A stretch of DNA of 64,000 bases from Martinezella lusitana (lineage in GTDB: Bacteria; Pseudomonadota; Alphaproteobacteria; Rhizobiales; Rhizobiaceae), in NCBI RefSeq assembly GCF_010668395.1, contig NZ_WUEY01000006.1:186001-250000 (forward strand). Direction: 5' to 3'. Of this stretch, positions 55,705-64,000 are shown in pieces (position 1 is the stretch's first letter; each line of letters opens with the position of its first letter). The notes below the pieces were generated by a model that was not told where the DNA came from, did no database searches, and saw nothing but the letters and a program-made list of their open reading frames with translations. Position numbers and translations under genes: made by a program.

Positions 55705-56190
55705 ATGAAAATAGAGCAATCGCTTCCCTCCGAAACATCCGGTAGCCTCGCGCGGCCTGTTGGAGACAAGCGGCGTATATTCGTCCGCATCACAGGAATT
55801 TGCCTTGCAGCCGGCCTGCTTCCCCTGCCCGCCTCAGGCCACTCAACGGTAGAGCTGGGCGCCGGACCCGCCGGACGCTATTGCGGCAAGCTTCTATCGA
55901 GCGGAGAACTGCTCCAGGCCGAGACATCCATGCAAGTCGACGGGCAAGGTCACATCTCAGGGACTTATCGCTTCGACGACGATGGAACGACGACAATCGG
56001 AACGCTGTCCGAAGTCGGGACGGCCAGCGACACGACGCGAACGCTACGCTGGTTTGACAAATACGGAACGGGGTCCCTGATAATCCGCTTCACATCGGAC
56101 TATCAACGCTTCGAGGGCCTGTGGGGATCGCAGGGTGCCGCTCCCAGCTACACCTGGGATGGCGGCGAATGCGGTACTCCCATCAGTTGA
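55705..56190 (+). CDS. Probable exported protein of unknown function
   Basis: A 161-residue product. A hydrophobic stretch (FVRITGICLAAGLLPLPASG, about 33-52) acts as an internal signal or anchor, cleavage possible after ASG. The mature part is Gly/Thr-rich beta-type sequence with two cysteines (GRYCGKL and GGECGT), perhaps a disulfide. ATG 55705 and ATG 55630 are both possible starts; neither has a strong ribosome-binding site. No family recognised. Confidence 0.55.
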   Translation: MKIEQSLPSETSGSLARPVGDKRRIFVRITGICLAAGLLPLPASGHSTVELGAGPAGRYCGKLLSSGELLQAETSMQVDGQGHISGTYRFDDDGTTTIGTLSEVGTASDTTRTLRWFDKYGTGSLIIRFTSDYQRFEGLWGSQGAAPSYTWDGGECGTPIS

Positions 56191-56216
56191 TCGAAGGCCG
56201 GAGATAGGGTCGAAGC

Positions 56217-57125
56217 CTATTCCGCTGCCGCCGCGCTGCGCATGGCCTCGACGTCCTTCAAGGGCGGCAGGCCGTAGAGACGGCTGTATTCGCGGCTGAA
56301 CTGCGAAGGGCTCTGATATCCGACGCGGTGGCCGGCCGATCCGACGTCCAGTTGCTCGACGACCATCAGCCGCCGCGCCTCATGAAGCCGAAGCTGCTTC
56401 TGATATTGCATCGGCGACATCGCGGTTACCGCCTTGAAATGATGATGCAGCGACGAAACGCTCATGCCGACGCGCTCGGCCAGCTCCTCGATGCGCAACG
56501 GCTGGGCGAAGTTGCTGCGCAGCCAGCTGACGGCACGCGCCACCCTGTTGCTCTGCCCTTCCGCCGTGGCGATCTGCAGCAGCCGTGGCCCGTCCGGACC
56601 GGTCAGGAGACGATAGAGGATTTCCTGTTCGATCAAGGGCGCCATGGCCGGTATGTCGTCCGGCGTGTCCAGCAGCCTGATCAGCCGCAGCGTCGCGTCG
56701 AGAAGCTCCGGCGGGGCATGGCTGACGGCAAGGCCGCGCATCGCATCCCCCGTCAACGCCTGACGCGGAATGCTGACCCGTGACAGCAACTCGTTCAAGC
56801 GCTCGCTTTCCAGCGACATGGCGAAACAGAGATAGGGCGTGGCATTGGCAACGCCGGTGATCTGCGTCGATACCGGCAGGTCGAGCGCGGTCAGCACATA
56901 CTGCCCGGCGCCGTAGTGAAAGGTGTCGGCGCCGAGCGTCAGGGACTTGCGGCCCTGAACGACCACGGCAAAAGCCGGCCGGTAGGCCCTGTGCTGCAGC
57001 GGCGTATCCGCCGATTGCCGATGCAGAGTGACGCTGGGGATCGGCGTGGCGAACTCCCCGTCCTCCACGGCGAAACGTGCAACGATGGAAGCGAGTTCCT
57101 GATTGGGATTGAAGGGCAGTGTCAT
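56217..57125 (-). CDS. AraC-family transcriptional regulator
   Basis: A 302-residue regulator with an AraC N-terminal cupin-like domain (PF06719 type, QGRKSLTLGADTFHYGAGQYVLTALDLPV, about 58-86) and a C-terminal AraC HTH pair (about 200-290, LRIEELAERVGMSVSSLHHHFKAVTAMSPMQYQKQLRLHEARRLM). It is divergent from the alcohol dehydrogenase gene at 57327; this arrangement is common for aldehyde/alcohol-responsive regulators. Confidence 0.87.
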   Translation of the reverse strand: MTLPFNPNQELASIVARFAVEDGEFATPIPSVTLHRQSADTPLQHRAYRPAFAVVVQGRKSLTLGADTFHYGAGQYVLTALDLPVSTQITGVANATPYLCFAMSLESERLNELLSRVSIPRQALTGDAMRGLAVSHAPPELLDATLRLIRLLDTPDDIPAMAPLIEQEILYRLLTGPDGPRLLQIATAEGQSNRVARAVSWLRSNFAQPLRIEELAERVGMSVSSLHHHFKAVTAMSPMQYQKQLRLHEARRLMVVEQLDVGSAGHRVGYQSPSQFSREYSRLYGLPPLKDVEAMRSAAAAE

Positions 57126-57326
57126 GCGCAACCGATTGTTTTTGAGAGCCTGTCGACACTTATCTAGGTGGCCTCTGCCGCCGGCAAAAGAGCAGCCGCC
57201 TATTTAGATTCGCAGGATCGTACATAAAGCTTGCAGGATCGCTCTAACGCAGTGGTCCGATCCCGATGCATAGTCGGCCATCCCAATTCCACTCCCAAAC
57301 CATCCGAAAAGATAAGGAAGTTTCCC

Positions 57327-58370
57327 ATGCCTATCGCAAAGGGTTATGCAGCAACCGACGCGTCCAAACCGCTCGTCCCCTTCACCTTCGAGCGCCGCGA
57401 GCCGAACGACGACGACGTCGTCATTTCGGTCCAGTATTGCGGCGTCTGCCATTCCGACATCCATCAGGCCCGCAACGAATGGGGCGGCTCGAAATATCCG
57501 ATGGTGCCCGGCCACGAAATCGCAGGCGTCGTGACGGCTGTCGGCTCGAAGGTGTCGAAGTTCAAGGTCGGCGACCGCGTCGGCGTCGGCTGCTTCGTCG
57601 ATTCCTGCACGACTTGCGCCACGCGCGACCTGGATTACGAGCACTACATGCCGGGTCTGGTCCAGACCTATAACGACGTAGAAGCCGACGGCAAGACGCC
57701 GACTTTCGGCGGCTATTCCGACTCGATCGTCGTCAAGGAAGGCTATGTCCTCTCCTTCCCCGACAACATCCCGCTCGACTCGGGCGCGCCGCTGCTTTGC
57801 GCCGGCATCACGCTCTATTCGCCGCTGCGCCACTGGAAGGCCGGTCCGGGCAAGAAGGTCGCGATCGTCGGCATGGGCGGCCTCGGCCACATGGGCGTCA
57901 AGCTGGCTCACGCCATGGGGGCCGATGTGACCGTTCTCAGCCAGACGCTGTCGAAGAAGGAAGACGGCTTCAAGCTCGGCGCCAAGGATTATTACGCCAC
58001 CAGCGACGCCGAGACCTTCACCAAGCTCGCCGGCAGCTTCGACCTCATCATCAACACGGTCGGCACCGCCATCGACTGGAACGCCTACCTCAACCTGCTG
58101 AAATATGATGGCAGCATGGTGCTGGTCGGCGTTCCCGAACATGCGGTTCCGGTTCATGCCTTCTCGCTCATCCCCGGCCGCCGCAGCCTCTCCGGCTCCA
58201 TGATCGGTTCGATCAAGGAAACCCAGGAGATGCTCGATTTCTGCGGCGAGCACAACATCGTCGCCGAGATCGAGAAGATCAGCATCCAGGAGATCAACGA
58301 GGCCTATGAGCGCGTGCTGAAGAGCGACGTCCGCTACCGCTTCGTCATCGATATCGCCTCGCTGGCCTAA
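57327..58370 (+). CDS. Zinc-type NAD(P)-dependent alcohol dehydrogenase (YahK/CAD-like) with altered structural-zinc loop
   Basis: A 347-residue MDR enzyme, likely reducing aldehydes. The catalytic zinc site is complete (CGVCHSD, GHE, and LLCAGITLY). The Rossmann motif is [14 protein letters not shown]. In the structural-zinc loop, the usual C-x2-C-x2-C-x7-C becomes [16 protein letters not shown]: two of the four Cys are Arg and Met, so that zinc is probably not bound. ATG 57327 has AAGGAAG upstream. Confidence 0.88.
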   Translation: MPIAKGYAATDASKPLVPFTFERREPNDDDVVISVQYCGVCHSDIHQARNEWGGSKYPMVPGHEIAGVVTAVGSKVSKFKVGDRVGVGCFVDSCTTCATRDLDYEHYMPGLVQTYNDVEADGKTPTFGGYSDSIVVKEGYVLSFPDNIPLDSGAPLLCAGITLYSPLRHWKAGPGKKVAIVGMGGLGHMGVKLAHAMGADVTVLSQTLSKKEDGFKLGAKDYYATSDAETFTKLAGSFDLIINTVGTAIDWNAYLNLLKYDGSMVLVGVPEHAVPVHAFSLIPGRRSLSGSMIGSIKETQEMLDFCGEHNIVAEIEKISIQEINEAYERVLKSDVRYRFVIDIASLA

Positions 58371-58409
58371 CCGGACAAAGGGCGGCGTCTTGTCGGACGC
58401 CGCCCTCCT

Positions 58410-59672
58410 TCATTCCTCGCGCATGCTTTCTCTCTGCGTGATCAGCCGGGCGCTGTGCTGCCGGCTGATGTAGATCCACAGCCAGCTCCAGGCGACGGCG
58501 ATGCGCCAGCGCACGCCGATCAGGAAGTAGATGTGGGCGAGACCCCAAACCCACCAGGCAAGCCATCCCCTGAGTTTCAGCCAGCCGAAATCGATGATCG
58601 CGGCGCTCTTGCCGATCGTTGCCAGGCTGCCTTGATGGCGATAGCGAAACGGACCGGGCGCCGGTTTGCCGGCAAGCTTTGCCTTGATTACCTTGGCGAC
58701 ATAGGCGCCCTGCTGCTTGGCGGCCGGTGCGATTCCCGGCACGGGGCTGCCGTCGTCGCGCATCACGGCTGCCGTATCGCCGATAACGAAGACATCTCCC
58801 TTGCCCGGCGCTCTCAACTCCTTGTCGACCACCGCGCGGCCGGCACGGTCGGCGGGGATATCCAGCCACTTTGCAGCCGGCGATGCCTGGACGCCCGCTG
58901 CCCAGACGATGGTGCGGCACGGTACGAAGACATCGCCGATCGTCACCCCTTCCGCGGTGCAGGAGGTGACGGGCTTGCCGAAGCGGAGGTCGACCCCATG
59001 CGATTCCAGCTCCCTGCGCGCATAGTCGGACAGGTCTTCGGCGAAAGCCGCCAGCACCCGCGGGCCGGCTTCCACGAGGATGATTCTCGCCTTGCTCGTA
59101 TCGATATTGCGGAATTCCTTCGGCAATGTCGTCCTTGCCAGCTCCGAGATGATCCCGGCAAGCTCCACGCCGGTCGGACCGGCGCCGACGATGACGAAGG
59201 TCAGGAGCGCGTTGCGGATGGCCGGGTCCGTTTCCAGCTCGGCCTGTTCGAAGGCCAGCAGCACACGGCGGCGGATGGTCGTGGCGTCCTCCAGCGTCTT
59301 CAATCCCGGCGCCACCGGCTCCCATTCGTCATGGCCGAAATAGGCATGGGTGGCCCCGGTCGCCAGCACCAGCGTATCGTAAGCAATCCTTTGCCCGTTC
59401 TTCAGAAGAACTTGACGCGCCTCGCTGTCGACACCGACGACTTCGGCAAGCAGCGTCGTCACCTCCGGCCTGTCCCTGAAGAAATTGCGGATCGGCCAGG
59501 CGATCTCGGAGGTGGCCAGCAAGGTCGTCGCGACCTGATAGAGAAGCGGCTGAAACAGATGATGATTGCGCCGGTCGACCATCGTGACACGAACGGGTGC
59601 GCCTTTCAGATCGTTGACGAGCTGCACCCCGCCGAAACCGCCCCCGACAACGACAACGTGATGATCCTGCAT
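58410..59672 (-). CDS. ndh: Type II NADH dehydrogenase
   Basis: A 420-residue membrane-associated flavoprotein feeding electrons to quinone without proton pumping. Motifs are VVVVGGGFGGVQLVNDL (about 6-22), FVIVGAGPTGVELAG (about 161-175) and the VIGDTAAV segment (about 295-302), followed by a C-terminal amphipathic/hydrophobic part (LRGWLAWWVWGLAHIYFLIG, about 370-389). Alone on its strand between the alcohol dehydrogenase gene and the Lrp regulator. Confidence 0.9.
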   Translation of the reverse strand: MQDHHVVVVGGGFGGVQLVNDLKGAPVRVTMVDRRNHHLFQPLLYQVATTLLATSEIAWPIRNFFRDRPEVTTLLAEVVGVDSEARQVLLKNGQRIAYDTLVLATGATHAYFGHDEWEPVAPGLKTLEDATTIRRRVLLAFEQAELETDPAIRNALLTFVIVGAGPTGVELAGIISELARTTLPKEFRNIDTSKARIILVEAGPRVLAAFAEDLSDYARRELESHGVDLRFGKPVTSCTAEGVTIGDVFVPCRTIVWAAGVQASPAAKWLDIPADRAGRAVVDKELRAPGKGDVFVIGDTAAVMRDDGSPVPGIAPAAKQQGAYVAKVIKAKLAGKPAPGPFRYRHQGSLATIGKSAAIIDFGWLKLRGWLAWWVWGLAHIYFLIGVRWRIAVAWSWLWIYISRQHSARLITQRESMREE

Positions 59673-59780
59673 GGCAACACCTCATGGCTACGTTTCGCGG
59701 AAAACGTAGGGTTGAGAAGAGTAAGCAGCAACACTCTTTTATGCATGGCACCCGTGCGCGGCCACGATACTGCGAAACAT

Positions 59781-60245
59781 CTACTGCGCATAACTCACTG
59801 GAATGGACGCTCCGCTTTTCAGCTCTTCCATGGAGATCGAGGCCGAAACATCGAAAAGCTCGATCTTGCGCACGAGCATCTTGTAGATGACATCGTAATG
59901 CTCCACCCGTGGCAGCACGATTTTCAGGATGTAATCATAATTACCGGTGAGACGGTGCGCCTCGACGATCTCGGGAATGTCGCCGATCGCCTTGCGGAAG
60001 GATTCGATCCACTCGTCGGCATGATGCGCCGTCTTGATGAGGGCATAGACCGTCGTCGGCACGCCCATCTTCTCGCGATCGAGCACGACGATGCGCCGGG
60101 CGATATGCCCGCTTTCCTCCAGCCGCTGGATGCGGCGCGAGCAGGCAGAAACCGACAGGGCGACGCGGTCGGCCAGTTCGGTGACGGATATGCCGGCATC
60201 CGCCTGCAAGAACTCGAGAATCTTTCGGTCGCGGTCGTCAAGCAT
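59781..60245 (-). CDS. Lrp/AsnC-family regulator
   Basis: A 154-residue regulator starting MLDDRDRKILEFLQADAGISVTELADRVALSVSACSRRIQRLEESG (HTH about 18-45), followed by a RAM domain (about 65-145). I start at ATG 60245, with AGGA nine bases before. It is divergent from the Asp/Glu racemase gene, which is its probable target; amino acids are usual effectors. Confidence 0.87.
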   Translation of the reverse strand: MLDDRDRKILEFLQADAGISVTELADRVALSVSACSRRIQRLEESGHIARRIVVLDREKMGVPTTVYALIKTAHHADEWIESFRKAIGDIPEIVEAHRLTGNYDYILKIVLPRVEHYDVIYKMLVRKIELFDVSASISMEELKSGASIPVSYAQ

Positions 60246-60406
60246 GTGCGGTAATCCTGTTCCGTGCGCCTCCATTTTGCATATAATTCGAAAAATGCGC
60301 AAACTATTGCAGCCAAGCTCTGATAAGTTTCGAAAAATGCAAACATGCGGCGGCTGAATCGCAGCACTATTGCTCCAACCACAATCCAGGAGCGGAGAAC
60401 AGCATT

Positions 60407-61126
60407 ATGCGCACCATTGGCCTGATCGGCGGCATGAGTTTCGAGAGTTCGGTCGTCTACTATCGCCTGATCAATGAAATGGTCCGCGAGCGGCTGGGCG
60501 GTCTCTCCTCGGCCGAAATGGTCATGTACTCCGTCAATTTCGAGGAAATCGTCGCCCTGCAGAAGGCTGGACGCTGGAACGACGCCGCCGATCGGCTTGC
60601 CGATGCCGCGCAGCGCCTGCAGACGGCCGGCGCCGAATGCGTGCTCATCTGCACCAACACCATGCACCTGATCGCGCCCCAGGTTGCCGAACGGGTATCC
60701 GCGCCGCTCATACACATTATCGATGAAACCGCTGCGGCACTGAAGGCCGCCGGTCGGGCAAAGCCCCTCCTGCTCGCCACGCGCTACACCATGGAGCATG
60801 GCTTCTATGCCGAGCGCATGGCCAGGAACGGCGTCTCGATCATGGTCCCGGGCGCGGAAGATCGCACAGTGACGCATGACATCATCTTCAACGAGCTCTG
60901 CGCCGGCGTCATCAAGGACGAGTCGCGCCGGAAGCTGAACGCCATCATCGAGCGCGCCAAGGCCGAAGGCGCCGATAGCGTCATTCTCGGCTGCACCGAG
61001 ATCTGCCTCATCCTCGATCCGAAAGCACTGATCCTGCCCGGCTTCGACACCACGACGATCCACGCCGAAGCCGCCGTCGACTTTGCGCTGGCGAATGAAA
61101 CGGCCAGCAGCAGCTGCGCCGCTTGA
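60407..61126 (+). CDS. Aspartate/glutamate racemase-family protein
   Basis: A 239-residue racemase-fold protein (YgeA/RacX type). Both catalytic cysteines are present: Cys82 in LICTNTMH and Cys196 in LGCTEICL. The start MRTIGLIGGMSFESSVVYYRLINE is family-typical. Divergent Lrp-type regulator suggests it responds to an amino acid; whether D-Asp, D-Glu or another residue is made is open. Confidence 0.87.
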   Translation: MRTIGLIGGMSFESSVVYYRLINEMVRERLGGLSSAEMVMYSVNFEEIVALQKAGRWNDAADRLADAAQRLQTAGAECVLICTNTMHLIAPQVAERVSAPLIHIIDETAAALKAAGRAKPLLLATRYTMEHGFYAERMARNGVSIMVPGAEDRTVTHDIIFNELCAGVIKDESRRKLNAIIERAKAEGADSVILGCTEICLILDPKALILPGFDTTTIHAEAAVDFALANETASSSCAA

Positions 61127-61141
61127 TCTCGATCAATTTAC

Positions 61142-61154
61142 TTGACTGAGTCAA
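61142..61154. promoter_or_regulatory. Palindrome TTGACTGAGTCAA upstream of the MarR-GNAT gene
   Basis: A perfect TTGAC-TGA-GTCAA palindrome about 44 bases before the gene; MarR-type proteins often bind such sequences, so this may be the autoregulatory site. Confidence 0.5.
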
Positions 61155-61164
61155 ATAAATAATG

Positions 61165-61197
61165 GACATCGTCTCCTATATTTGAGGAGACGATGTC
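61165..61197 (+). promoter_or_regulatory. Perfect hairpin burying the Shine-Dalgarno of the MarR-GNAT gene
   Basis: GACATCGTCTCCT (61165-61177) and AGGAGACGATGTC (61185-61197) pair perfectly over 13 bases with loop ATATTTG. The right arm contains the ribosome-binding sequence AGGAGA and ends directly at the ATG 61198. It could be a translational control hairpin or a DNA operator. Confidence 0.7.
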
Positions 61198-62127
61198 ATG
61201 ATTCCTGCCGCCGAATTTGCGACCATCGATGCTGTCCGCGACTTCAACCGCTTCTACACCAACTTTCTCGGCGTTCTGAACAAAGCCTATCTCGACAGCC
61301 CCTACACGCTGACGGACGTGCGCGTGCTGTTCGAAGTCGGCTTTCGCGGCGGCGTCGCGGCCTCGGCTCTGACCCGCGACCTCCACCTCGATCCCGCCTA
61401 TCTCAGCCGCATCGTCAAGCGCTTTCGCGAGGACGGGCTGATCGAAACGACGCCGGACCCGATCGATGCGCGCAGCCAGATCATAAAAGTCACCGATAAG
61501 GGACAGGCGAAATTCGAGGAATTCGTCCGCCGCTCGCGCGCGCAGATCGCCGGATACTTCGAAAAGCTCGCGATCGGCGAACCCGAACGCGTCGTTGCGG
61601 CGATGCGGACGATTCAAGACACGCTCGGCACCGACGAAACCGCCGCCGCTCCCGCCATCATCCGCCATCACCGCATCGGCGATATCGGCTGGATCGTGCA
61701 AAGCCAGGCACGATTCTACAGCGAGGAATATGGCTGGGATCATCGCTTCGAAGGACTGGTGGCCGAAGTCGCCGGAAAGTTCCTCTCCAATTTCAATCCG
61801 CAGAAAGACCGGTGCTGGATCGCCGAAAGAGGCGGCCTGAATGTCGGCTCCGCCATGATCGTCGATGGCGGCGATGGCGTGGCGAAGCTCCGGCTGCTCT
61901 ATGTCGACAAGGCCGCACGCGGCCTCGGCCTCGGCAAGCTGCTGGTCGACGAATGCATCCGCTTCTCGCGCGATGCCGGCTATAAGAAGCTCTCGCTCTG
62001 GACCAACGACATCCTCGACGCCGCGCGAGCCATCTATATCAGGGCGGGATTCAAGCTCGTCGTGGAGGAAAGGCATCGCATGTTCGGCCCCGAGCTGAAC
62101 GGTCAGACATGGGTGCTCGATCTGTGA
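61198..62127 (+). CDS. MarR-GNAT fusion: regulator with N-acetyltransferase domain
   Basis: A 309-residue fusion. Residues ~1-145 are a MarR winged helix (LTDVRVLFEVGFRGGVAASALTRDLHLDPAYLSRIVKRFREDG, DPIDARSQIIKVT). Residues ~155-309 are a GNAT domain with the acetyl-CoA motif R-G-L-G-L-G-K (about 240-246) and the alpha-helix DECIRFSRDAGYKKLSLWTN. Such fusions are known in actinobacteria and proteobacteria, acetylating small molecules or proteins. Regulated by the hairpin over its start. Confidence 0.85.
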   Translation: MIPAAEFATIDAVRDFNRFYTNFLGVLNKAYLDSPYTLTDVRVLFEVGFRGGVAASALTRDLHLDPAYLSRIVKRFREDGLIETTPDPIDARSQIIKVTDKGQAKFEEFVRRSRAQIAGYFEKLAIGEPERVVAAMRTIQDTLGTDETAAAPAIIRHHRIGDIGWIVQSQARFYSEEYGWDHRFEGLVAEVAGKFLSNFNPQKDRCWIAERGGLNVGSAMIVDGGDGVAKLRLLYVDKAARGLGLGKLLVDECIRFSRDAGYKKLSLWTNDILDAARAIYIRAGFKLVVEERHRMFGPELNGQTWVLDL

Positions 62128-62204
62128 ACCTGTCGGGCGCATAGACACGCCCAGGGTTGAGCCATATTCTCGATACACCCTCATTTGTGTCGAGATATCA
62201 GCTG

Positions 62205-62711
62205 ATGATGACGAATGCCGAAATCCGGATACTGCCGATTGCCGCCGAATATATCGAAGGCTTTCACAAGGCGCTCGATACGGTCGCGCGCGAGCGGCAA
62301 TATCTGACCTTGCTCGAGGCCTCTCCATTGGAGAAAACCCGCGCCTTCGTGCTCGGCATGATCGAGAACGGCAATCCGCAATTCGTTGCCTTGGCAGATG
62401 GGACGGTGGTCGGCTGGTGCGACATCAGCCGCCACACATTTCCCTCACACGCCCATGCCGGTCGTCTCGGCATGGGCATCATCCCGGCTTATCGCTGAAA
62501 GGGGTTGGGCCGTCGATTGATAGAAGCCACTCTGCAGGCTGCCCATGATGCGGGAATGGAACGCGTCGAACTCAGCGTACATGCCGACAATGACAGGGCC
62601 ATAGCGCTCTATGAGAAAATCGGCTTCGTCCGAGAGGGTCTGGCCCGCAAATCCGTTCGCATAGATGGTCGTTACAAGGACGCGATCCATATGGCGCTGT
62701 TCCAGGAATAA
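62205..62711 (+). pseudogene. GNAT acetyltransferase gene interrupted by one in-frame TGA
   Basis: Read through, the frame encodes a complete GNAT protein of about 168 residues: 5' part ends LGMGIIPAYR, then TGA (62496-62498), then KGLGRRLIEATLQAAHDAGMERVELSVHADNDRAIALYEKIGF. The stop sits exactly where the first Gly of the acetyl-CoA motif (R-G-K-G-L-G) is expected, i.e. one GGA-to-TGA change. Unless the TGA is a sequencing error or is read through, the enzyme is inactive. The reading frame is otherwise intact, so the loss is recent. Confidence 0.75.
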
Positions 62712-62742
62712 CAGGACCAATACCCACAATTTCGATCGGATT

Positions 62743-62787
62743 TTTTTGCATCGCAAAAATTCGCTTGATTTGGAAACGATCATTTCC
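62743..62787. promoter_or_regulatory. Palindromes upstream of the TetR gene
   Basis: TTTTTGC-ATC-GCAAAAA (62743-62759) and GGAAACGATCATTTCC (62772-62787) lie just before the TetR start. The second resembles GGAACGATCGTTCC-type operators of TetR regulators. Confidence 0.5.
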
Positions 62788-62799
62788 TAAAAGAGTCGC

Positions 62800-63417
62800 A
62801 TGACAACAGGCACGCTCGACATCGCACCGAAGCTTCGTGGACGCCCGCGCGAATTCGACATGGATTCCGCGCTCGACGAAGCGCTGCGCGTCTTTTCGGA
62901 GCGCGGCTATTACGCCGCCTCGATCAGCGAGTTGACCGAGGCCATGGGCCTGACCGCCGGCAGCGTCTACAAGGCGTTCGGCGACAAGCGCGGCGTCTTC
63001 CTCGCGGCTTTCGGACGGTATCGCCACGTCCGTCAGCAGATGATCGACGACACTCTCGCCGAGGCTCCGAACGGTTATGAGAAGCTGCGCGCCTTGGTGA
63101 CATTCTTCGCCGAAGCCTCCTGTGGCGAGATCGGCCGCCGAGGCTGCCTCGTGGTCGGCAGCGCGACCGAGCTTGCGCTTTTCGATGAGGAAGTCGCCAG
63201 CCGCGTCGGCGTGGCGTTCGATTTCGACGAACGCCGCATTCTGGATCTCATCCGCATGGGTCAGGCTGATGGCTCCATTGCCGAGCATGTCGACCCGGAA
63301 AGCACCGCCTGCGCCTTGCTTGCCCTCACCAAGGGCATGCGCGTGATCGGAAAAACCGGCCGCAAGACCGAACATATGCTCGCCGTCGCCGAGGCGGCCA
63401 TGAAACTGCTGAACTGA
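62800..63417 (+). CDS. TetR-family regulator upstream of an MFS transporter
   Basis: A 205-residue regulator. The N-terminal HTH is ISELTEAMGLTAGSVYKAFGDKRGVFLAAFGRY (about 46-78). It is followed by the MFS gene in the same direction, 54 bases on, so it probably represses or activates that efflux pump. Two palindromes precede it. Confidence 0.87.
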   Translation: MTTGTLDIAPKLRGRPREFDMDSALDEALRVFSERGYYAASISELTEAMGLTAGSVYKAFGDKRGVFLAAFGRYRHVRQQMIDDTLAEAPNGYEKLRALVTFFAEASCGEIGRRGCLVVGSATELALFDEEVASRVGVAFDFDERRILDLIRMGQADGSIAEHVDPESTACALLALTKGMRVIGKTGRKTEHMLAVAEAAMKLLN

Positions 63418-63471
63418 TTTTCATCCAAATTTTCGGGGAACGCATCCCCCTGCCCACATCGAGGACGAGTC

Positions 63472-64000
63472 ATGCCCGCAACTGCCGCCGCCAGACGGGA
63501 GAGCACGCCGCTCCCTGAAAAGACCATTTCGCCACTGCTGACATTCATGTTCGCCGCCGCCTGCGGGCTGGTCGCCGCCAATCTCTATTACGGGCAGCCT
63601 CTTGCCGGCCCGATCAGCCAATCGCTCGGCTTCACGCCGGCCGCCACGGGCCTCATCGTGACGCTGACGCAGATCGGCTACGGCCTCGGCCTGTTGCTGA
63701 TAGTGCCGCTGGGAGACCTTTTGGAAAACCGCAGGCTGGTGCTGACGCTGGTGGCGCTTGCCGCCGTCGCGCTGGTCGGCGCGGCCTTCGCGTGGTCGCC
63801 GTCCCTGTTTCTGCTGGCCTCCCTCTGTATCGGCCTGGCCTCCGTCGCGGTGCAGGTCCTCGTCCCCTTCGCGGCCCATATGGCGCCAGACGCGAGCCGC
63901 GGCGCGGTGGTCGGCAATGTCATGAGCGGCCTGCTCGGCGGCATCATGCTGGCCCGCCCAGCGGCCAGCTTCCTGTCCGAGCTTCTGTCCTGGCACGCGG
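63472..64000 (+). CDS. MFS transporter (5' part; truncated by window end)
   Basis: The first 176 residues of an inner-membrane major-facilitator protein. After a soluble lead (MPATAAARRESTPLPEKTIS) come hydrophobic segments at about 22-42, 55-77, 86-107 and 112-130, with the inter-helix loop GDLLENRRLV matching MFS motif A (G-D-x5-R-R). GAGGA is six bases before ATG 63472. Substrate unknown; its TetR neighbour suggests efflux of a toxic compound. Confidence 0.85.
   Translation, partial: MPATAAARRESTPLPEKTISPLLTFMFAAACGLVAANLYYGQPLAGPISQSLGFTPAATGLIVTLTQIGYGLGLLLIVPLGDLLENRRLVLTLVALAAVALVGAAFAWSPSLFLLASLCIGLASVAVQVLVPFAAHMAPDASRGAVVGNVMSGLLGGIMLARPAASFLSELLSWHA

Overview
The window looks like chromosomal DNA of a Rhizobiaceae-type alphaproteobacterium (Rhizobium, Agrobacterium or Ensifer group). 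The basis is the GC-rich codon use, DUF1127 and entericidin small genes, GlxA/GbdR-type and LysR regulators, a betaine-homocysteine methyltransferase, a cobalamin riboswitch and rhizobial-type palindromic repeats. I see no insertion sequence, transposase, integrase, phage gene, rRNA or CRISPR array. There is one tRNA (Lys, CTT).

Region 1 (1-26.4 kb) centres on N-methylated amines. It holds an OpuA/ProU-type glycine-betaine ABC transporter (937-4141), a betaine-homocysteine methyltransferase (4298-5311) and a corrinoid-dependent methyl-transfer system (13644-23555). That system has a non-pyrrolysine MttB-family methyltransferase and an 8-Cys ferredoxin on the minus strand. Divergent from them are a B12-binding corrinoid protein, a DUF1638 protein, a small 'virulence factor' protein, a MetV-like Cys-rich protein, MetF, an AcsE-like methyl-THF:corrinoid methyltransferase, a phasin-like small protein and a RACE-type reductive activator. 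Read together: betaine is imported, its methyl is moved to Co(I) corrinoid, then to THF, and methyl-THF is probably oxidised by MetV/MetF. A GbdR-like AraC regulator (25426-26445) and a LysR regulator (23574-24473) follow. A surface-polysaccharide block (5432-13576: glf, DUF707, a glycosyltransferase-methyltransferase fusion, two GT2 enzymes, a phosphodiester glycosidase-like protein) sits between bmt and the mttB-like gene.

Region 2 (26.5-35.6 kb) has a dual-receiver GGDEF protein next to a dual-receiver homologue whose first receiver has lost its phospho-acceptor Asp, a large MscS-type channel, and a BtuFCD-like ABC transporter with a DUF1636 protein behind a cobalamin riboswitch. The riboswitch links it to the B12-dependent enzymes upstream.

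Region 3 (35.7-42.7 kb) has two paralogous FAD/NAD(P)-binding oxidoreductases flanking an SfnB-like flavoprotein and an Rrf2 regulator. Similar AT-rich motifs lie in front of three of these genes. Two very small membrane-protein genes and tRNA-Lys follow.

Region 4 (42.7-64 kb) is mixed metabolism: PhzF-like, NUDIX, EEP nuclease, a 2OG-Fe(II) oxygenase, an FbpABC-like transporter, aldo/keto reductase, aminotransferase, SAM methyltransferase, ilvC, TetR, a secreted protein, AraC/alcohol dehydrogenase, type II NADH dehydrogenase, Lrp/racemase, a MarR-GNAT fusion, a GNAT gene broken by one in-frame TGA, TetR and a truncated MFS transporter.

All calls come from reading the sequence. No database search was run, so family names are recognition-based and substrates are inferred unless stated.
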